This document shows positions 45,864 to 56,152 of a stretch of DNA of 64,000 bases, piece by piece. This stretch comes from Planctellipticum variicoloris (lineage in GTDB: Bacteria; Planctomycetota; Planctomycetia; Planctomycetales; Planctomycetaceae). A program made the translations under genes and the position numbers. The stretch spans positions 744,001 through 808,000 of the forward strand of contig NZ_CP130886.1 in assembly GCF_030622045.1 (NCBI RefSeq), written 5' to 3'. Every line of letters starts with the position of its first letter. Within the stretch, counting starts at the first letter, position 1. The notes beneath the pieces were generated by a model. That model saw only the letters and a program-made list of their open reading frames with translations, ran no database searches and was not told where the DNA came from.

Positions 45864-46966
45864 CTCCCGGCAACCTCCCCGCGCTCGGCGTATCGAAAGG
45901 GATCGGCGGGAAAGATCGGGCTCGCAATGACTCCGCCGGTCCTCGTGAAAATGCTGACTGCGTTCTTATCAGGCACGCTCTCGAACGGAGCGCTCGGGGG
46001 AGTCCCCGGCCAGGTGGCGGGGATCTCCGGGTCGTAATACGCCGGCAATCCCAGATCAGCTGCCGCCTGTTCGGTGATGTAGAGGTGAATGATCCCCTTG
46101 GACGCCGCCAGCCCCGTGATCGCTCCCTGCGGGGAAAACATCACATCCATCGTGCTGATGTAGCGAAAGGCGGTGGGGGGCGTTGCACTATTGGGGATCT
46201 TCCAGCCGAGCGGCAGCTTCGTGCCGAGCTGGTAGACAATGTTCGAGGCGCCGGTGTCGACGCCGCAACGGTCGAGATCGATCACGGCCCCCTTGCTGAA
46301 CTGGACCGGCTGCTTCCCCGGGACGATCGACGGCGGGAGCTCAATCTCCGCGGTCTCGGAAATAGTCGCCGGAGACGCCTGCGGCGGCGGCTGACGGTAG
46401 GCGGTGGTGAGAATCAGATCCTGCGGATCGGACGTCGGCATCGACGCCGGCAGATCCAGGCTGCCGACGACATACCACGTGCCGCGATCGTTCCCGGGAA
46501 TTCGAATCCGGGCGCCGACCTGCAACAGTCCGAGATCGCGCAACTCGATCCAGTTGGGGGAACGGTTCGTGTCGTTGAGCCGCACGCGCAGCAGCCCGTT
46601 CGTGGAGGAGTTCCAGGCCAGGCTGTTGTCATTGGGCAGGATCTGGACCCGTCCATTCCACGGTTCGGTCGGCTGCACCAGCACCATGCTGCTGACCTGT
46701 CGGGGATTTGTCGGGTCGGCCAGGAAGCGAACGCCGCGCGGCGCCTTGGCGTAAATCGCCAGATCCCTGGCGCCCATCAGGTACGATTGAATCTGCCGGG
46801 CCGCCCCGCGGACGCGATCGCGGGAATATCCCACGTTGACGGCAGAAGCCGTCATCGCCACCAGCAGCAGCATCACGACCAGGACGACCAGCAATTCCAC
46901 CAGCGTGAATGCGGTGCGGCCGATGCCGGGAGTCCGTCGTGCGGGAATTGTACGTTCGCGGATCAT
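45860..46966 (-). CDS. GspH/FimT-like pseudopilin (368 residues)
   Basis: The leader GRTAFTLVELLVVLVVMLLLVAMTASAVNVGYSRDRVRGAARQIQSYLMGARDLAIYAKAPRGVRFL matches GspH/FimT: helix, then AxxLxxxLxxARxxAI and a short strand. The long C-terminal domain (IPGNDRGTWYVVGSLDLPAS, YISTMDVMFSPQGAITG) also fits the H fold in its last part. Part of a coupled run of pseudopilin genes. Confidence 0.82.
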   Translation of the reverse strand: MIRERTIPARRTPGIGRTAFTLVELLVVLVVMLLLVAMTASAVNVGYSRDRVRGAARQIQSYLMGARDLAIYAKAPRGVRFLADPTNPRQVSSMVLVQPTEPWNGRVQILPNDNSLAWNSSTNGLLRVRLNDTNRSPNWIELRDLGLLQVGARIRIPGNDRGTWYVVGSLDLPASMPTSDPQDLILTTAYRQPPPQASPATISETAEIELPPSIVPGKQPVQFSKGAVIDLDRCGVDTGASNIVYQLGTKLPLGWKIPNSATPPTAFRYISTMDVMFSPQGAITGLAASKGIIHLYITEQAAADLGLPAYYDPEIPATWPGTPPSAPFESVPDKNAVSIFTRTGGVIASPIFPADPFRYAERGEVAGR

Positions 46967-46976
46967 AGTCGCTGCC

Positions 46977-48038
46977 TCACCGCGTCTTGACGTTACGAGT
47001 GGTGATGTTGTCGCTGACGCGATCCAGCATCAGGACATACGCCGGGGTGCCAGGCACGTTCGCCTCGGGCTGGCCCAGATAGCCGTACGTCCCGCTGCGG
47101 TCGTACGGTTCCAGCAGACCCAGCTTTCCATCCCGACCGGCGGAAATGACGAGCGGACAGTGGTAGGACTGCAGGGTATGAAACGCCCGTTCGAAGTCGG
47201 CGGCAATCTGCGCGGGGTCGTTGTTCCGCGACAACTGCATTCGTCCGAAGGCCGAGAGCTGATCGTCGGGATCCAGCGTCAGGGGCGAAGTATCGCCCGA
47301 AGCGGTCGGTGATGCCGGCACGCCGCCGACCAGGAGTTGCGTTACCGTCTGATCGGGAGCGAAGGACAGTCCCCGCGGGCGAATGATTCGCGTTGACCAG
47401 CGGTAGAACCGCAGGGGATTTCCCCAGGCATCCAGGAACTCCGGGCGACCATCGTTATCCAGGTCGCCAACTTCGGTGGAACTGAACTCTCCGTCATCAA
47501 CCGGCGGAACACCGAAGAAATCCGATTGGACGAGCATGTAGTAAAGGTACTCCGAGCTCTCGTACTTGTCGGGCAGATTCCCGGCGAATGCTTTCCCGGG
47601 CAGGACCAGTCCCGGAGAGTCCGCCTCCAGCGTTCCCGACGAATCGCCGGTCTGCGGGAAGGCGAGCCTGAACCGGTACTTGCGAACCAGCATCGGCCGC
47701 AGGTTGGACGGAAGATCGATCAGCGCATTGTTCGACAGGTACGAAGCGAAGCTCTTGCCGATCCGAGTTCGGCCCTCCGCGTCGGCGGCAATCTCGCCCC
47801 GCTTGGCGGCCTGTTCGAGATTGGTATAGAACGCATCAATGCGCTGCTGGAGCAGGCCGTCGATCTTCAACAGCGTCGCCCGTGTCGCGTTCTCTTTGGC
47901 TGAGCCGATGGCGTTGCCGATCGTCATCACCAGCACGGTCATCATGAACAGAATCAGGCCGATCACAACCAGCAGCTCCAGCAGCGTAAAGCCTGGACGC
48001 TTCGAGGATCGCGCTGCGCGCGTCGATGATCGTTTCAT
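46977..48038 (-). CDS. Prepilin-like protein (353 residues)
   Basis: The leader SSKRPGFTLLELLVVIGLILFMMTVLVMTIGNAIG is a class III prepilin signal with Glu at +5. It is followed by a helical stretch (KENATRATLLKIDGLLQQRIDAFYTNLEQAAKRGEI) and a C-terminal part containing ADFERAFHTLQSYHCPLVISAGRDGKLGL, similar to the end of many planctomycete pseudopilins. It is between the G-like and H-like genes, with 10 and 26 bases on either side. Probable pseudopilin; exact position in a pilus unknown. Confidence 0.8.
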   Translation of the reverse strand: MKRSSTRAARSSKRPGFTLLELLVVIGLILFMMTVLVMTIGNAIGSAKENATRATLLKIDGLLQQRIDAFYTNLEQAAKRGEIAADAEGRTRIGKSFASYLSNNALIDLPSNLRPMLVRKYRFRLAFPQTGDSSGTLEADSPGLVLPGKAFAGNLPDKYESSEYLYYMLVQSDFFGVPPVDDGEFSSTEVGDLDNDGRPEFLDAWGNPLRFYRWSTRIIRPRGLSFAPDQTVTQLLVGGVPASPTASGDTSPLTLDPDDQLSAFGRMQLSRNNDPAQIAADFERAFHTLQSYHCPLVISAGRDGKLGLLEPYDRSGTYGYLGQPEANVPGTPAYVLMLDRVSDNITTRNVKTR

Positions 48039-48064
48039 GAAGAATCCTCCTCCCGCAGGGCTCG

Positions 48065-49105
48065 CTAGCGACCGCTCAGCGTGCCGCCGTTGTGGAAGTT
48101 GGTGATGTTGTCGTCGTCGAACTCCGAAACCGTCGCCGAGGTGGATGACGGGTTGAACTGCTTTCCAACGCCATACGCCTCGCGGGGCGTCGAAGCCTTC
48201 ACGCCGCCGTAACCGGGCGAAATGATCTGGTATTTGGTCTTGGCGAACGGCGTGCTCAGCTTCTTCTGCTCGGCGGCCGTGGCGCCGGTCGTATTGAAAG
48301 CGCTGTAGTAGCAGAACTTCATCCAGCGTCGATCGTTCAACCAGTCCGTGGCGGTGTCGGCCACAGTGGGATCATCCCAGTTGTCGGTATTGCACCAGTT
48401 TGTGCCGGAACCCAGCAGCGTCCGATACCCCTGCCCGCCGTTCGAACTGAAGTAGAGATAGGGACTCTTCTGAGAGGGGAGCGGATCGACGTACTCGACG
48501 ACCCGATCGCCGTCGTTGTTCACGAACCGCGACGAATCGAAGGTGAAGAACGGTCCGATCCGGTTGCTGGCGGTATTGTCGAACGGCGTCGTGGGGTTCT
48601 TCGAAAAACCGTTCAGAGTGACATCGGTCGGGACGGTGGCGGCTTGTGATTTGACGTCCGGCACCCCCCCGAGAAAGAACACCAGGCACTCGGCGCCGTT
48701 CAAGTGCAGATCCGGCCCGACCGGGTTTGCTGGGTCTGATGAATCAATCCACGCCGCTCCGCCGCAGGTATTGAAATTGAACTGCGGAAACATCTTGCGA
48801 ATGATCGCGCGGTCACGCTGCCCCGCCGGGGCGTTCCATTCGTTCGGGTGCGACCACAGGGTGATCTCGCCCGGCACTTCGATGCCGCCGAACTCCTGTC
48901 CGAACGAGGCGATCGCAGACTCGATCGCAGAGATTTCAGTCCGCACCCGGACAATCTGAGCCCGGGTTTTCACCCCCTGCAGAGCGGGCAGCAGCAGTCC
49001 CAGCAGGATGGCGATGATCAGAATCACCACCAGCAGTTCGATGAGCGTGAAGCCGGCCCGGAGCCCCTGACCCCGCCCGCGGTTCTCTACGGTGATTGCC
49101 TGCAT
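48065..49105 (-). CDS. GspG-like prepilin/pseudopilin (346 residues)
   Basis: It starts at the ATG giving MQAITVENRG, with GGAGG five bases upstream. The leader is [61 protein letters not shown], the GspG/PilA pattern with a helix ending in the ExxAIxxF type. The C-terminal domain is larger than in GspG (about 140 residues) and ends in TVSEFDDDNITNFHNGGTL. It is the first pseudopilin gene after pilC, so it may be the main subunit of the fibre. Confidence 0.82.
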   Translation of the reverse strand: MQAITVENRGRGQGLRAGFTLIELLVVILIIAILLGLLLPALQGVKTRAQIVRVRTEISAIESAIASFGQEFGGIEVPGEITLWSHPNEWNAPAGQRDRAIIRKMFPQFNFNTCGGAAWIDSSDPANPVGPDLHLNGAECLVFFLGGVPDVKSQAATVPTDVTLNGFSKNPTTPFDNTASNRIGPFFTFDSSRFVNNDGDRVVEYVDPLPSQKSPYLYFSSNGGQGYRTLLGSGTNWCNTDNWDDPTVADTATDWLNDRRWMKFCYYSAFNTTGATAAEQKKLSTPFAKTKYQIISPGYGGVKASTPREAYGVGKQFNPSSTSATVSEFDDDNITNFHNGGTLSGR

Positions 49106-49162
49106 GATCCCCTCCGTCCGACGCCTGAACCCAGCGTAACCCGTGTCTGTCTTCTCTTCACC

Positions 49163-49190
49163 AGCCACTCACCACCAGCCACTAGCCACT
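49163..49190. repeat. Seven-base-period repeat tract between pilC and the GspG-like gene
   Basis: Units AGCCACT (three times) and CACCACC in the 95-base gap. Confidence 0.75.
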
Positions 49191-49200
49191 TCTTCAACTT

Positions 49201-50478
<1,278 letters not shown>

Positions 50479-50508
50479 GACAGAGCTCCGCGAATGGCCC
50501 GATTTCGG

Positions 50509-50560
50509 TAGTCGAACTGGTCGGTGGTCGAATTTGGTCGGTCGAATTGGGTTGTCGAGA
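50509..50560. repeat. Seven-base-period repeat tract between pilB and pilC
   Basis: Units GTCGAAC, TGGTCGG, then after a one-base shift GGTCGAA (twice), TTTGGTC, TTGGGTT and GTCGAGA. It fills most of the 102-base gap. Confidence 0.65.
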
Positions 50561-50580
50561 CCCGCGCACAGGCGAGACGG

Positions 50581-52290
50581 TTAGTCGGAATCGTCCATGA
50601 CGGTTTCCCGGACGACTTCGTCGATCGTCGTGTTGCCGTCGAAGATCAGCTTGAGTCCCGACTCCCGCAGCGTGACCATCCCCTGGCTGCGGCAGAAATT
50701 GCGCATCTCGTCGACGTTGGCGTTGTTGGTAATCAGGTCTCGAATGTCGTCCGTCACGTCGATCAGCTCGTGGATGCCGGTCCGGCCCTTATAGCCCGAG
50801 TTGTTGCAGCGTTGGCAACCCTTGCCGTAGTAGAACCGGTACTTGCGCGCCTGCGCCACGGGGAGCTGCAGTTCCATCAGCAGCTCGTCGCTGGGATCAA
50901 ACTGCGTCCGGCACTCCGTGCAGATCTTGCGGACGAGCCGCTGAGCCAGCACCGCTTCGAGCGACGCGGTGATCAGGAACGACTCGATGCCCATATCTTT
51001 CAGCCGGGTGATCGCCGTCGGGGCGTCGTTGGTGTGCAACGTGCTGAAGACCAGGTGCCCCGTCAGCGCGCTCTGAACGGCGATCTGGGCCGTCTCGAAG
51101 TCGCGGATCTCTCCCACCAGAATCGTGTCGGGATCGTGCCGCAGAATCGCCCGCAGCACGTTGGCGAACGTCACGTTGATTTCGTGATTGATCGGCACCT
51201 GCACCAGTCCGTCGATGTTGTACTCGATCGGATCTTCGCTGGTGATGATCTTGGTTTCGATGTCGTTGAGCTCGTTGAGAGCCGAGTACAGCGTCGTCGT
51301 CTTGCCGCTCCCCGTCGGCCCCGTCACCAGCACGATCCCGTTCGGCCGGCGAATGATCGTCCGGAGCTTGGACAGCGTCCCGGCGTCCATCCCGATCTTG
51401 TTGAGATCGAGCTGCACGACGGTCTTATCCAGCACCCGCATGACCACCGACTCGCCGCACATCGTCGGCAGCGTGCTGACCCGCAGGTCGACCTTGTTGC
51501 CTCCGACGCTCAATTCGATCCGACCGTCCTGCGGCAGCCGGCGTTCGGCGATGTCCAGCTCCGCCATGACCTTGATGCGGGTCACGATGGCGTTGGCCAG
51601 GTGCCGGGGGGGCGGAACCATCTCGTAAAGCATGCCGTCCGCCTTGATGCGGACCTTGAACTCGTCTTCGAACGGCTCGAAGTGAATGTCGCTGGCCTGA
51701 TCCTTGATCGCCAGCAGCAGAATCATATTCAGCAGTTTGCGGATGGGGGCCGAGTCGGCGGCGTCGAGTTCCTCTGCGAGGTCGAAGCCCCGCGATGCGG
51801 AACCGTCGTCGCCGTACTCCTCCTCGAGCTGGCCGATAATGTCTTCGACGCTGTCGGTTTTGTCGGCGTAGTACCGCGCGATCGCGGCCTCGACGTCTTT
51901 CTGATTCGACACCGCGCCACGGACTTCCAGGCCCAGGAAGTTCCGCAGATCGTCGAGCGCTCCGACGTTCTGCGGGTCGGCCATCGCCACCGTCAGGACA
52001 TTGTCCTTCAGCGAAATCGGCATGACCTTGTAAAGATCCGCCATCGTCTGCGGAACCAGTTCCAGCACTTTCGAAGGGATCGTCGTCTCGGTCAGATTGA
52101 CGACCGCCATCCCCCACTGCTCGGCAAGGGCCTCGGTCACCTGAGCGTCCGTGACGAGTCCCATGCGGATCGCCACCTGCCCGATGATTTCACCGGAGCT
52201 GCGTTTCTGCTCCTCCAGGATATCCCAGAGCTGGTCCTCGTTGATGTAACCGAGGTCGACCAGAATCTGTCCGAGCCGTCGTTGAGCCAT
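50581..52290 (-). CDS. pilB: Type IV pilus / type II secretion assembly ATPase PilB/GspE (copy 1)
   Basis: 569 residues. N-terminal MshEN-type repeats (RRLGQILVDLGYINEDQLWDIL, then VTDAQVTEALAEQWGM). Catalytic core: SDIHFEPFEDEFKVRIKADG, Walker A GPTGSGKTT near residue 326, Asp box TSEDPIEY, Walker B DPDTILVGEIRDFETA, His box STLHTNDAP. The zinc tetracysteine region (CTEC and CQRC) follows. It should drive extension of the pilus or pseudopilus. It is next to pilC; a paralogue is encoded upstream at 54028-55722. Confidence 0.94.
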   Translation of the reverse strand: MAQRRLGQILVDLGYINEDQLWDILEEQKRSSGEIIGQVAIRMGLVTDAQVTEALAEQWGMAVVNLTETTIPSKVLELVPQTMADLYKVMPISLKDNVLTVAMADPQNVGALDDLRNFLGLEVRGAVSNQKDVEAAIARYYADKTDSVEDIIGQLEEEYGDDGSASRGFDLAEELDAADSAPIRKLLNMILLLAIKDQASDIHFEPFEDEFKVRIKADGMLYEMVPPPRHLANAIVTRIKVMAELDIAERRLPQDGRIELSVGGNKVDLRVSTLPTMCGESVVMRVLDKTVVQLDLNKIGMDAGTLSKLRTIIRRPNGIVLVTGPTGSGKTTTLYSALNELNDIETKIITSEDPIEYNIDGLVQVPINHEINVTFANVLRAILRHDPDTILVGEIRDFETAQIAVQSALTGHLVFSTLHTNDAPTAITRLKDMGIESFLITASLEAVLAQRLVRKICTECRTQFDPSDELLMELQLPVAQARKYRFYYGKGCQRCNNSGYKGRTGIHELIDVTDDIRDLITNNANVDEMRNFCRSQGMVTLRESGLKLIFDGNTTIDEVVRETVMDDSD

Positions 52291-52394
52291 GAATCGCTAT
52301 TCCCTGGACCGCCCGCAGAACGCGGGACGGGAACTTTGAAATTGAAGTCCGCTCGATCGCTGAGTTTCGCCCGCCGGTCGAAGTCGCCGGGCGA

Positions 52395-53516
52395 TCATTC
52401 TTCTCCCTCTTCGTCTTCTTCCTCTTCCTCGTCGTCGTCGAACAGCCCCTTCTTCGCACGGGCCAGCCGCGCCTTCAATTCGCCGGGATTGTTCGACCGG
52501 ACGACGATGTCGTCTTCTTCGCAGAGCCCGTTTTTCCACAGCCCGAACAGGGCGTCGTCGAGCAGTTGCATCCCGTATTTCTTGCCGGTCTGAATCGACG
52601 AGTTGATGCGGTAGGTCTTCGCCTCGCGGATCAGGTTGGCGATGGCCGGCGTCACCACCAGCAGCTCGTAGGCGGCGACCAGCCCCTTGGGCTTCCGCGG
52701 CAGGAGCGCCTGCGACAGGATGGCGATGATGGCCACGGACAACTGCGTCCGGATCTGCTCCTGCTGGCTGGTCGGAAACACGTCGATGATCCGGTCGACG
52801 GTTCCCTGGGCGCCGGTGGTATGCAGCGTGCCGAACACCACGTGGCCTGTTTCGGCGGCGGTAATCGCGGAAGAAATGGTCGCGAGATCGCGCATTTCGC
52901 CGACCAGGATGCAGTCCGGATCCATTCGCAGGGCGCGTCGGAGAGCTTCCGGAAAATCCGGCACGTCGACGCCGATCTCGCGCTGATTGATCGTCGATTT
53001 CTTGTGGTTGTGGTAGTACTCGATCGGATCTTCGAGCGTGATGATGTGGTGGTCGACGTTCTCGTTGAGGTAGTTGATCATGCTCGCAAGACTGGTTGTC
53101 TTGCCGGAGCCGGTCGGCCCGGTCACCAGAAACAGTCCGCGAGGACGCAGGATCAGGTCCCGAATAATCGGGGGCAGGCCGAGCTGTTCGAACGTCAGAA
53201 ACTCGTTCGGGATTCGCCGGAGAACCATTCCGACGTTGCCGCGCTGCTTGAACACCGCCACGCGGAACCGGGCCTTGTCGCCAAACGCAAACCCGAAGTC
53301 GGTCCCGCCGACTTCCTGCAGCTCCTGCTGATTTCGTTCGGGGGTGATGCTTTTCATCAGCCCGACCGTATCTTCGGGCAGCAGAGACTTGGTTTCGAGA
53401 CGAATCATGCGCCCGCCGGACCGGACGACCGGAGGTTGTCCGACGGTGATATGCAGATCGCTCACTTTTTCGCGAACGACCGTCTCCAGCATCTTGTCGA
53501 TCTGCAGCGTTGCCAT
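52395..53516 (-). CDS. pilT: Twitching/retraction ATPase PilT
   Basis: 373 residues from the ATG giving MATLQIDKML. PilT features: VSDLHITVGQPPVVRSGGRM, Walker A GPTGSGKTTS near residue 135, Asp box TLEDPIEYYHNHKKSTINQREIG, AIRLVGEMRD-type segment (DPDCILVGEMRDLATI), GTLHTTGAQGTVDRIIDVFP and the C-terminal LIREAKTYRINSSIQTGKKYGMQLLDDAL. No zinc cysteines. The last 14 residues are almost all Asp/Glu, which is not usual for PilT. Presence of a PilT argues for a retractile type IV pilus rather than a pure secretion system. Confidence 0.94.
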   Translation of the reverse strand: MATLQIDKMLETVVREKVSDLHITVGQPPVVRSGGRMIRLETKSLLPEDTVGLMKSITPERNQQELQEVGGTDFGFAFGDKARFRVAVFKQRGNVGMVLRRIPNEFLTFEQLGLPPIIRDLILRPRGLFLVTGPTGSGKTTSLASMINYLNENVDHHIITLEDPIEYYHNHKKSTINQREIGVDVPDFPEALRRALRMDPDCILVGEMRDLATISSAITAAETGHVVFGTLHTTGAQGTVDRIIDVFPTSQQEQIRTQLSVAIIAILSQALLPRKPKGLVAAYELLVVTPAIANLIREAKTYRINSSIQTGKKYGMQLLDDALFGLWKNGLCEEDDIVVRSNNPGELKARLARAKKGLFDDDEEEEEDEEGEE

Positions 53517-54027
53517 AGCACTCCGCTCCGCGAGTCGTGGTGAGTTTCGGCGATTCCCCGGGCGAGAACATTCCCCGTCCGACAGCAACCGCACCCCGCC
53601 CAGGCAGTCCCCGGACGTGAAGCGGTTCCAGAGTCGAAACTCTACTGCGAAAGCGAAAAGGAAACACGGCAGCGGCCCGACGTCGGACGACTGCCTGAAT
53701 GACTCGAATCGGAAAGGTTGGACTGGATCGGTTCGATGGGAGAATCCCGTTCGAAGTGCCTCGCCGAGGCGACGTCCCGATCTGCCTGACCGTCGATTAT
53801 TCGTGTCTCCGTTTCACAGGTCTCAGATTTGTGGAATTTGACAGGAAATGTGGCAGGCCCAGCTCGCTCTCCTCGCACCGCGGCCTCCTCTTCGATCAGA
53901 AGGCCGGGCTGGAGATCGCCAATTCAAAAGTGTTCGATTCTGCTGCGGTCGGATCGGTCAGCGGGTGTCGCAGATTCGATCACACAGACAGCCCCGGCCA
54001 CGCAGGCGACCGCATCCGGTAAATCGG
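53517..54027. other. 511-base gap between the copy 2 PilB gene and pilT
   Basis: No gene recognised; short frames on both strands lack features. It holds an imperfect hairpin at 53732-53755 (TTCGA ... TCGAA with GGGA/TCCC inside) and presumably the pilT promoter, which I could not place. Confidence 0.5.
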
Positions 54028-55722
54028 TCAGTGCCCCCCCTTGGCGAGCTTGAAGGCTTCGGCAAGTGTCGTCTTTCCGAGCATGGCCCGGTCGACGGCG
54101 TCTTCGACCAGCGTCTTCATGCCGAACAGCCGCGCCTGCCGACGCAGGGCCTGCGCCGGTTCTGACTTAAATGTCATCTCCCGCAACGTGGAGTTCATCA
54201 GCATCAGTTCGAAGACCGCGTTCCGGCCGCGATACCCGGTGTGCTGGCAGTTGTTGCAGCCGCGGCCGCGGGCAAACTTCGCCGTCGCAAGCTGATCGGG
54301 CGCGATTTCAAAGTGTTGCAATTCGCTCGGGTCGGGGGAGTATTCTTCCTTGCACTTGGGACATACGACTCGCACCAGTCGCTGGGCCATGATCGCCATG
54401 ACGGACGACGCGACGAGGAAGGGCTCGACCCCCATGTCGATCAGCCGTGTAATGGAACTGGGCGCATCGTTCGTGTGGAGCGTACTGAAAACCAAGTGTC
54501 CCGTCAAAGAAGCCTGAATCGCCATTTCTCCGGTCTCGGTATCCCGGATTTCCCCGACGAGGATCACGTTCGGCGCCTGACGCAGCATGGCCCGGATGAT
54601 CCGGGCGAAGTCGAGTCCGATATCGGCCTTCACCTCCACCTGATTGATGCCGGGCAGGTAGTACTCAACCGGGTCCTCGGCGGTGATGATCTTGCGATCG
54701 GGGCGGTTGATCTCCCCCAGGGCGCTGTACAAAGTTGTCGTCTTGCCGCTCCCTGTCGGGCCGGTGACCAGGAAGATGCCGTTCGGACGGCGGATGATGT
54801 TCTGAAATCGGCGGTAGTTGTCTTCGCCGAAGCCGAGGCTCCGGATGCCGACTTTAATGTTGTCGCGGTCCAGGATCCGGAGCACGACCCCCTGGCCGAA
54901 GGCGGTCGGGAGAATACTGACGCGCAGGTCGTAGTCTTTTCCGGAGATGCGGGTCTTAATTCGACCGTCCTGGGGGCGGCGTTTCTCCGAAATGTCCATG
55001 CGGGCCATGATCTTCATACGGGAGACGATCGAGGCGAGCAGTCGTTTAGGAGGGCTGTCGCGTTCGACAAGGGACCCGTCGATCCGATACCGGACCCGGA
55101 CCCGGTCTTCGAAAGGTTCGACGTGAATGTCGCTGGCGCGCAGTTTCACCGCTTCGGTGATGATCATGTTGACCAGGCGAACGATCGGGGCGGCCTCTTC
55201 TTCTTCAATGGCCTTCGCATCGGGGCCTTCGGTTTCCGTAAAGTCAATGGCTGTCTCGGTAAACTCCGAAATCATCGAGTCCACCGACTCGGTTTCGTGC
55301 TGGCTGTAGTGCCGGCTGATGGCGTTGTTGATCGATTCTTTGGACGCGACGACCGGATCGATGTCGCGATTGAGCACAAAGCGAAGCTTGTCAAGGACTT
55401 CCAGATCGTTGGCATTCGCCATTGCAACCTGAATTCGCTCGTCTCGCAGTCCGATGGGGATGACCGAGCTTTCCCGGGCGACCGACTCCGGAATCAAGGC
55501 GATGACGGAGGTTGGAATCTCGATGTTGTCGAGGTTGACCATCTCGTAGCCAAACTGCGACGCCTGCAACTGACTGACTTCCGATGCAGTCAGATAGCCG
55601 AGGCGAATCAGCGCGTCGTCCACGCCGATGCGCTGTTTTTTAGCAATGGCTTCCGCTTCCGCGAGCTGGTCGGCACTGATGGTGCCTTTTCTGATGAGCT
55701 TGAGCAGATAGTCTTCGGCCAT
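54028..55722 (-). CDS. Type IV pilus / type II secretion assembly ATPase PilB/GspE (copy 2)
   Basis: 564 residues, a paralogue of copy 1. N-terminal MshEN-like region (KGTISADQLAEAEAIAKKQRIGVDDALIRLGYLTASEV), SDIHVEPFEDRVRVRYRIDGSLV, Walker A GPTGSGKTT near residue 324, TAEDPVEYYLPGINQVEV, Walker B APNVILVGEIRDTETGEMAI, STLHTNDAPSSITRLIDMG, and the zinc cysteines CPKC and CNNC. GGAAGG lies nine bases before the ATG. It is the first gene of the minus-strand pilus cluster. Two extension-type ATPases may serve different pilins or platforms. Confidence 0.93.
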   Translation of the reverse strand: MAEDYLLKLIRKGTISADQLAEAEAIAKKQRIGVDDALIRLGYLTASEVSQLQASQFGYEMVNLDNIEIPTSVIALIPESVARESSVIPIGLRDERIQVAMANANDLEVLDKLRFVLNRDIDPVVASKESINNAISRHYSQHETESVDSMISEFTETAIDFTETEGPDAKAIEEEEAAPIVRLVNMIITEAVKLRASDIHVEPFEDRVRVRYRIDGSLVERDSPPKRLLASIVSRMKIMARMDISEKRRPQDGRIKTRISGKDYDLRVSILPTAFGQGVVLRILDRDNIKVGIRSLGFGEDNYRRFQNIIRRPNGIFLVTGPTGSGKTTTLYSALGEINRPDRKIITAEDPVEYYLPGINQVEVKADIGLDFARIIRAMLRQAPNVILVGEIRDTETGEMAIQASLTGHLVFSTLHTNDAPSSITRLIDMGVEPFLVASSVMAIMAQRLVRVVCPKCKEEYSPDPSELQHFEIAPDQLATAKFARGRGCNNCQHTGYRGRNAVFELMLMNSTLREMTFKSEPAQALRRQARLFGMKTLVEDAVDRAMLGKTTLAEAFKLAKGGH

Positions 55723-56152
55723 GGGAACGAACCTTCCAGCCTGTGGGAGGCGACCGCGCGCCGGACCGGCGCGAATCGCATAACCTGTTTCCAGTTTGTC
55801 GGTTGTGAAACGCGGCCTGCGGGAGGATCAGCGTGGGAACGAGACTGAGGCCGATTTCGAGGGATGGGAGTCGATTGAATTGTGGGAGGGCTGAACGGGG
55901 CTGTCAAGCGCCTGCCCGGCGTAACCGGTTCGCTGATCAAGGATTGTGAAGCCGCCGGGTCGGTTGAACGGGGCGTGTTAAGCGGTCGACGACCGGGAGG
56001 TCGCGGCGATTCTCATCTTGCTGCTGCCGTCGAAATCTGGGACCATCACTGCTTCGACGTGAAACGTGCATGGGGGAATGGAGAACGGAGCTCCGTTTCA
56101 TCGTGCCTGTGAACCGCTGGCGGTTCGAAACCCTCGCGAATTGCGGATCAGG
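55723..56152. other. Divergent region between pilus cluster and kinase gene
   Basis: 430 bases carrying the leader of the pilus cluster on the left and of the kinase gene on the right. A 14-base perfect palindrome (AACGGAGCTCCGTT) is at 56084-56097, flanked by TGAAACG at 56060 and CGTTTCA at 56094. I could not assign promoters with confidence and see no gene. Confidence 0.5.

Noticed and set aside
56101-56150. GGTTCGAAACC-like segment considered as the T-arm of a tRNA
   Set aside because: No acceptor, D or anticodon stems can be built around it.
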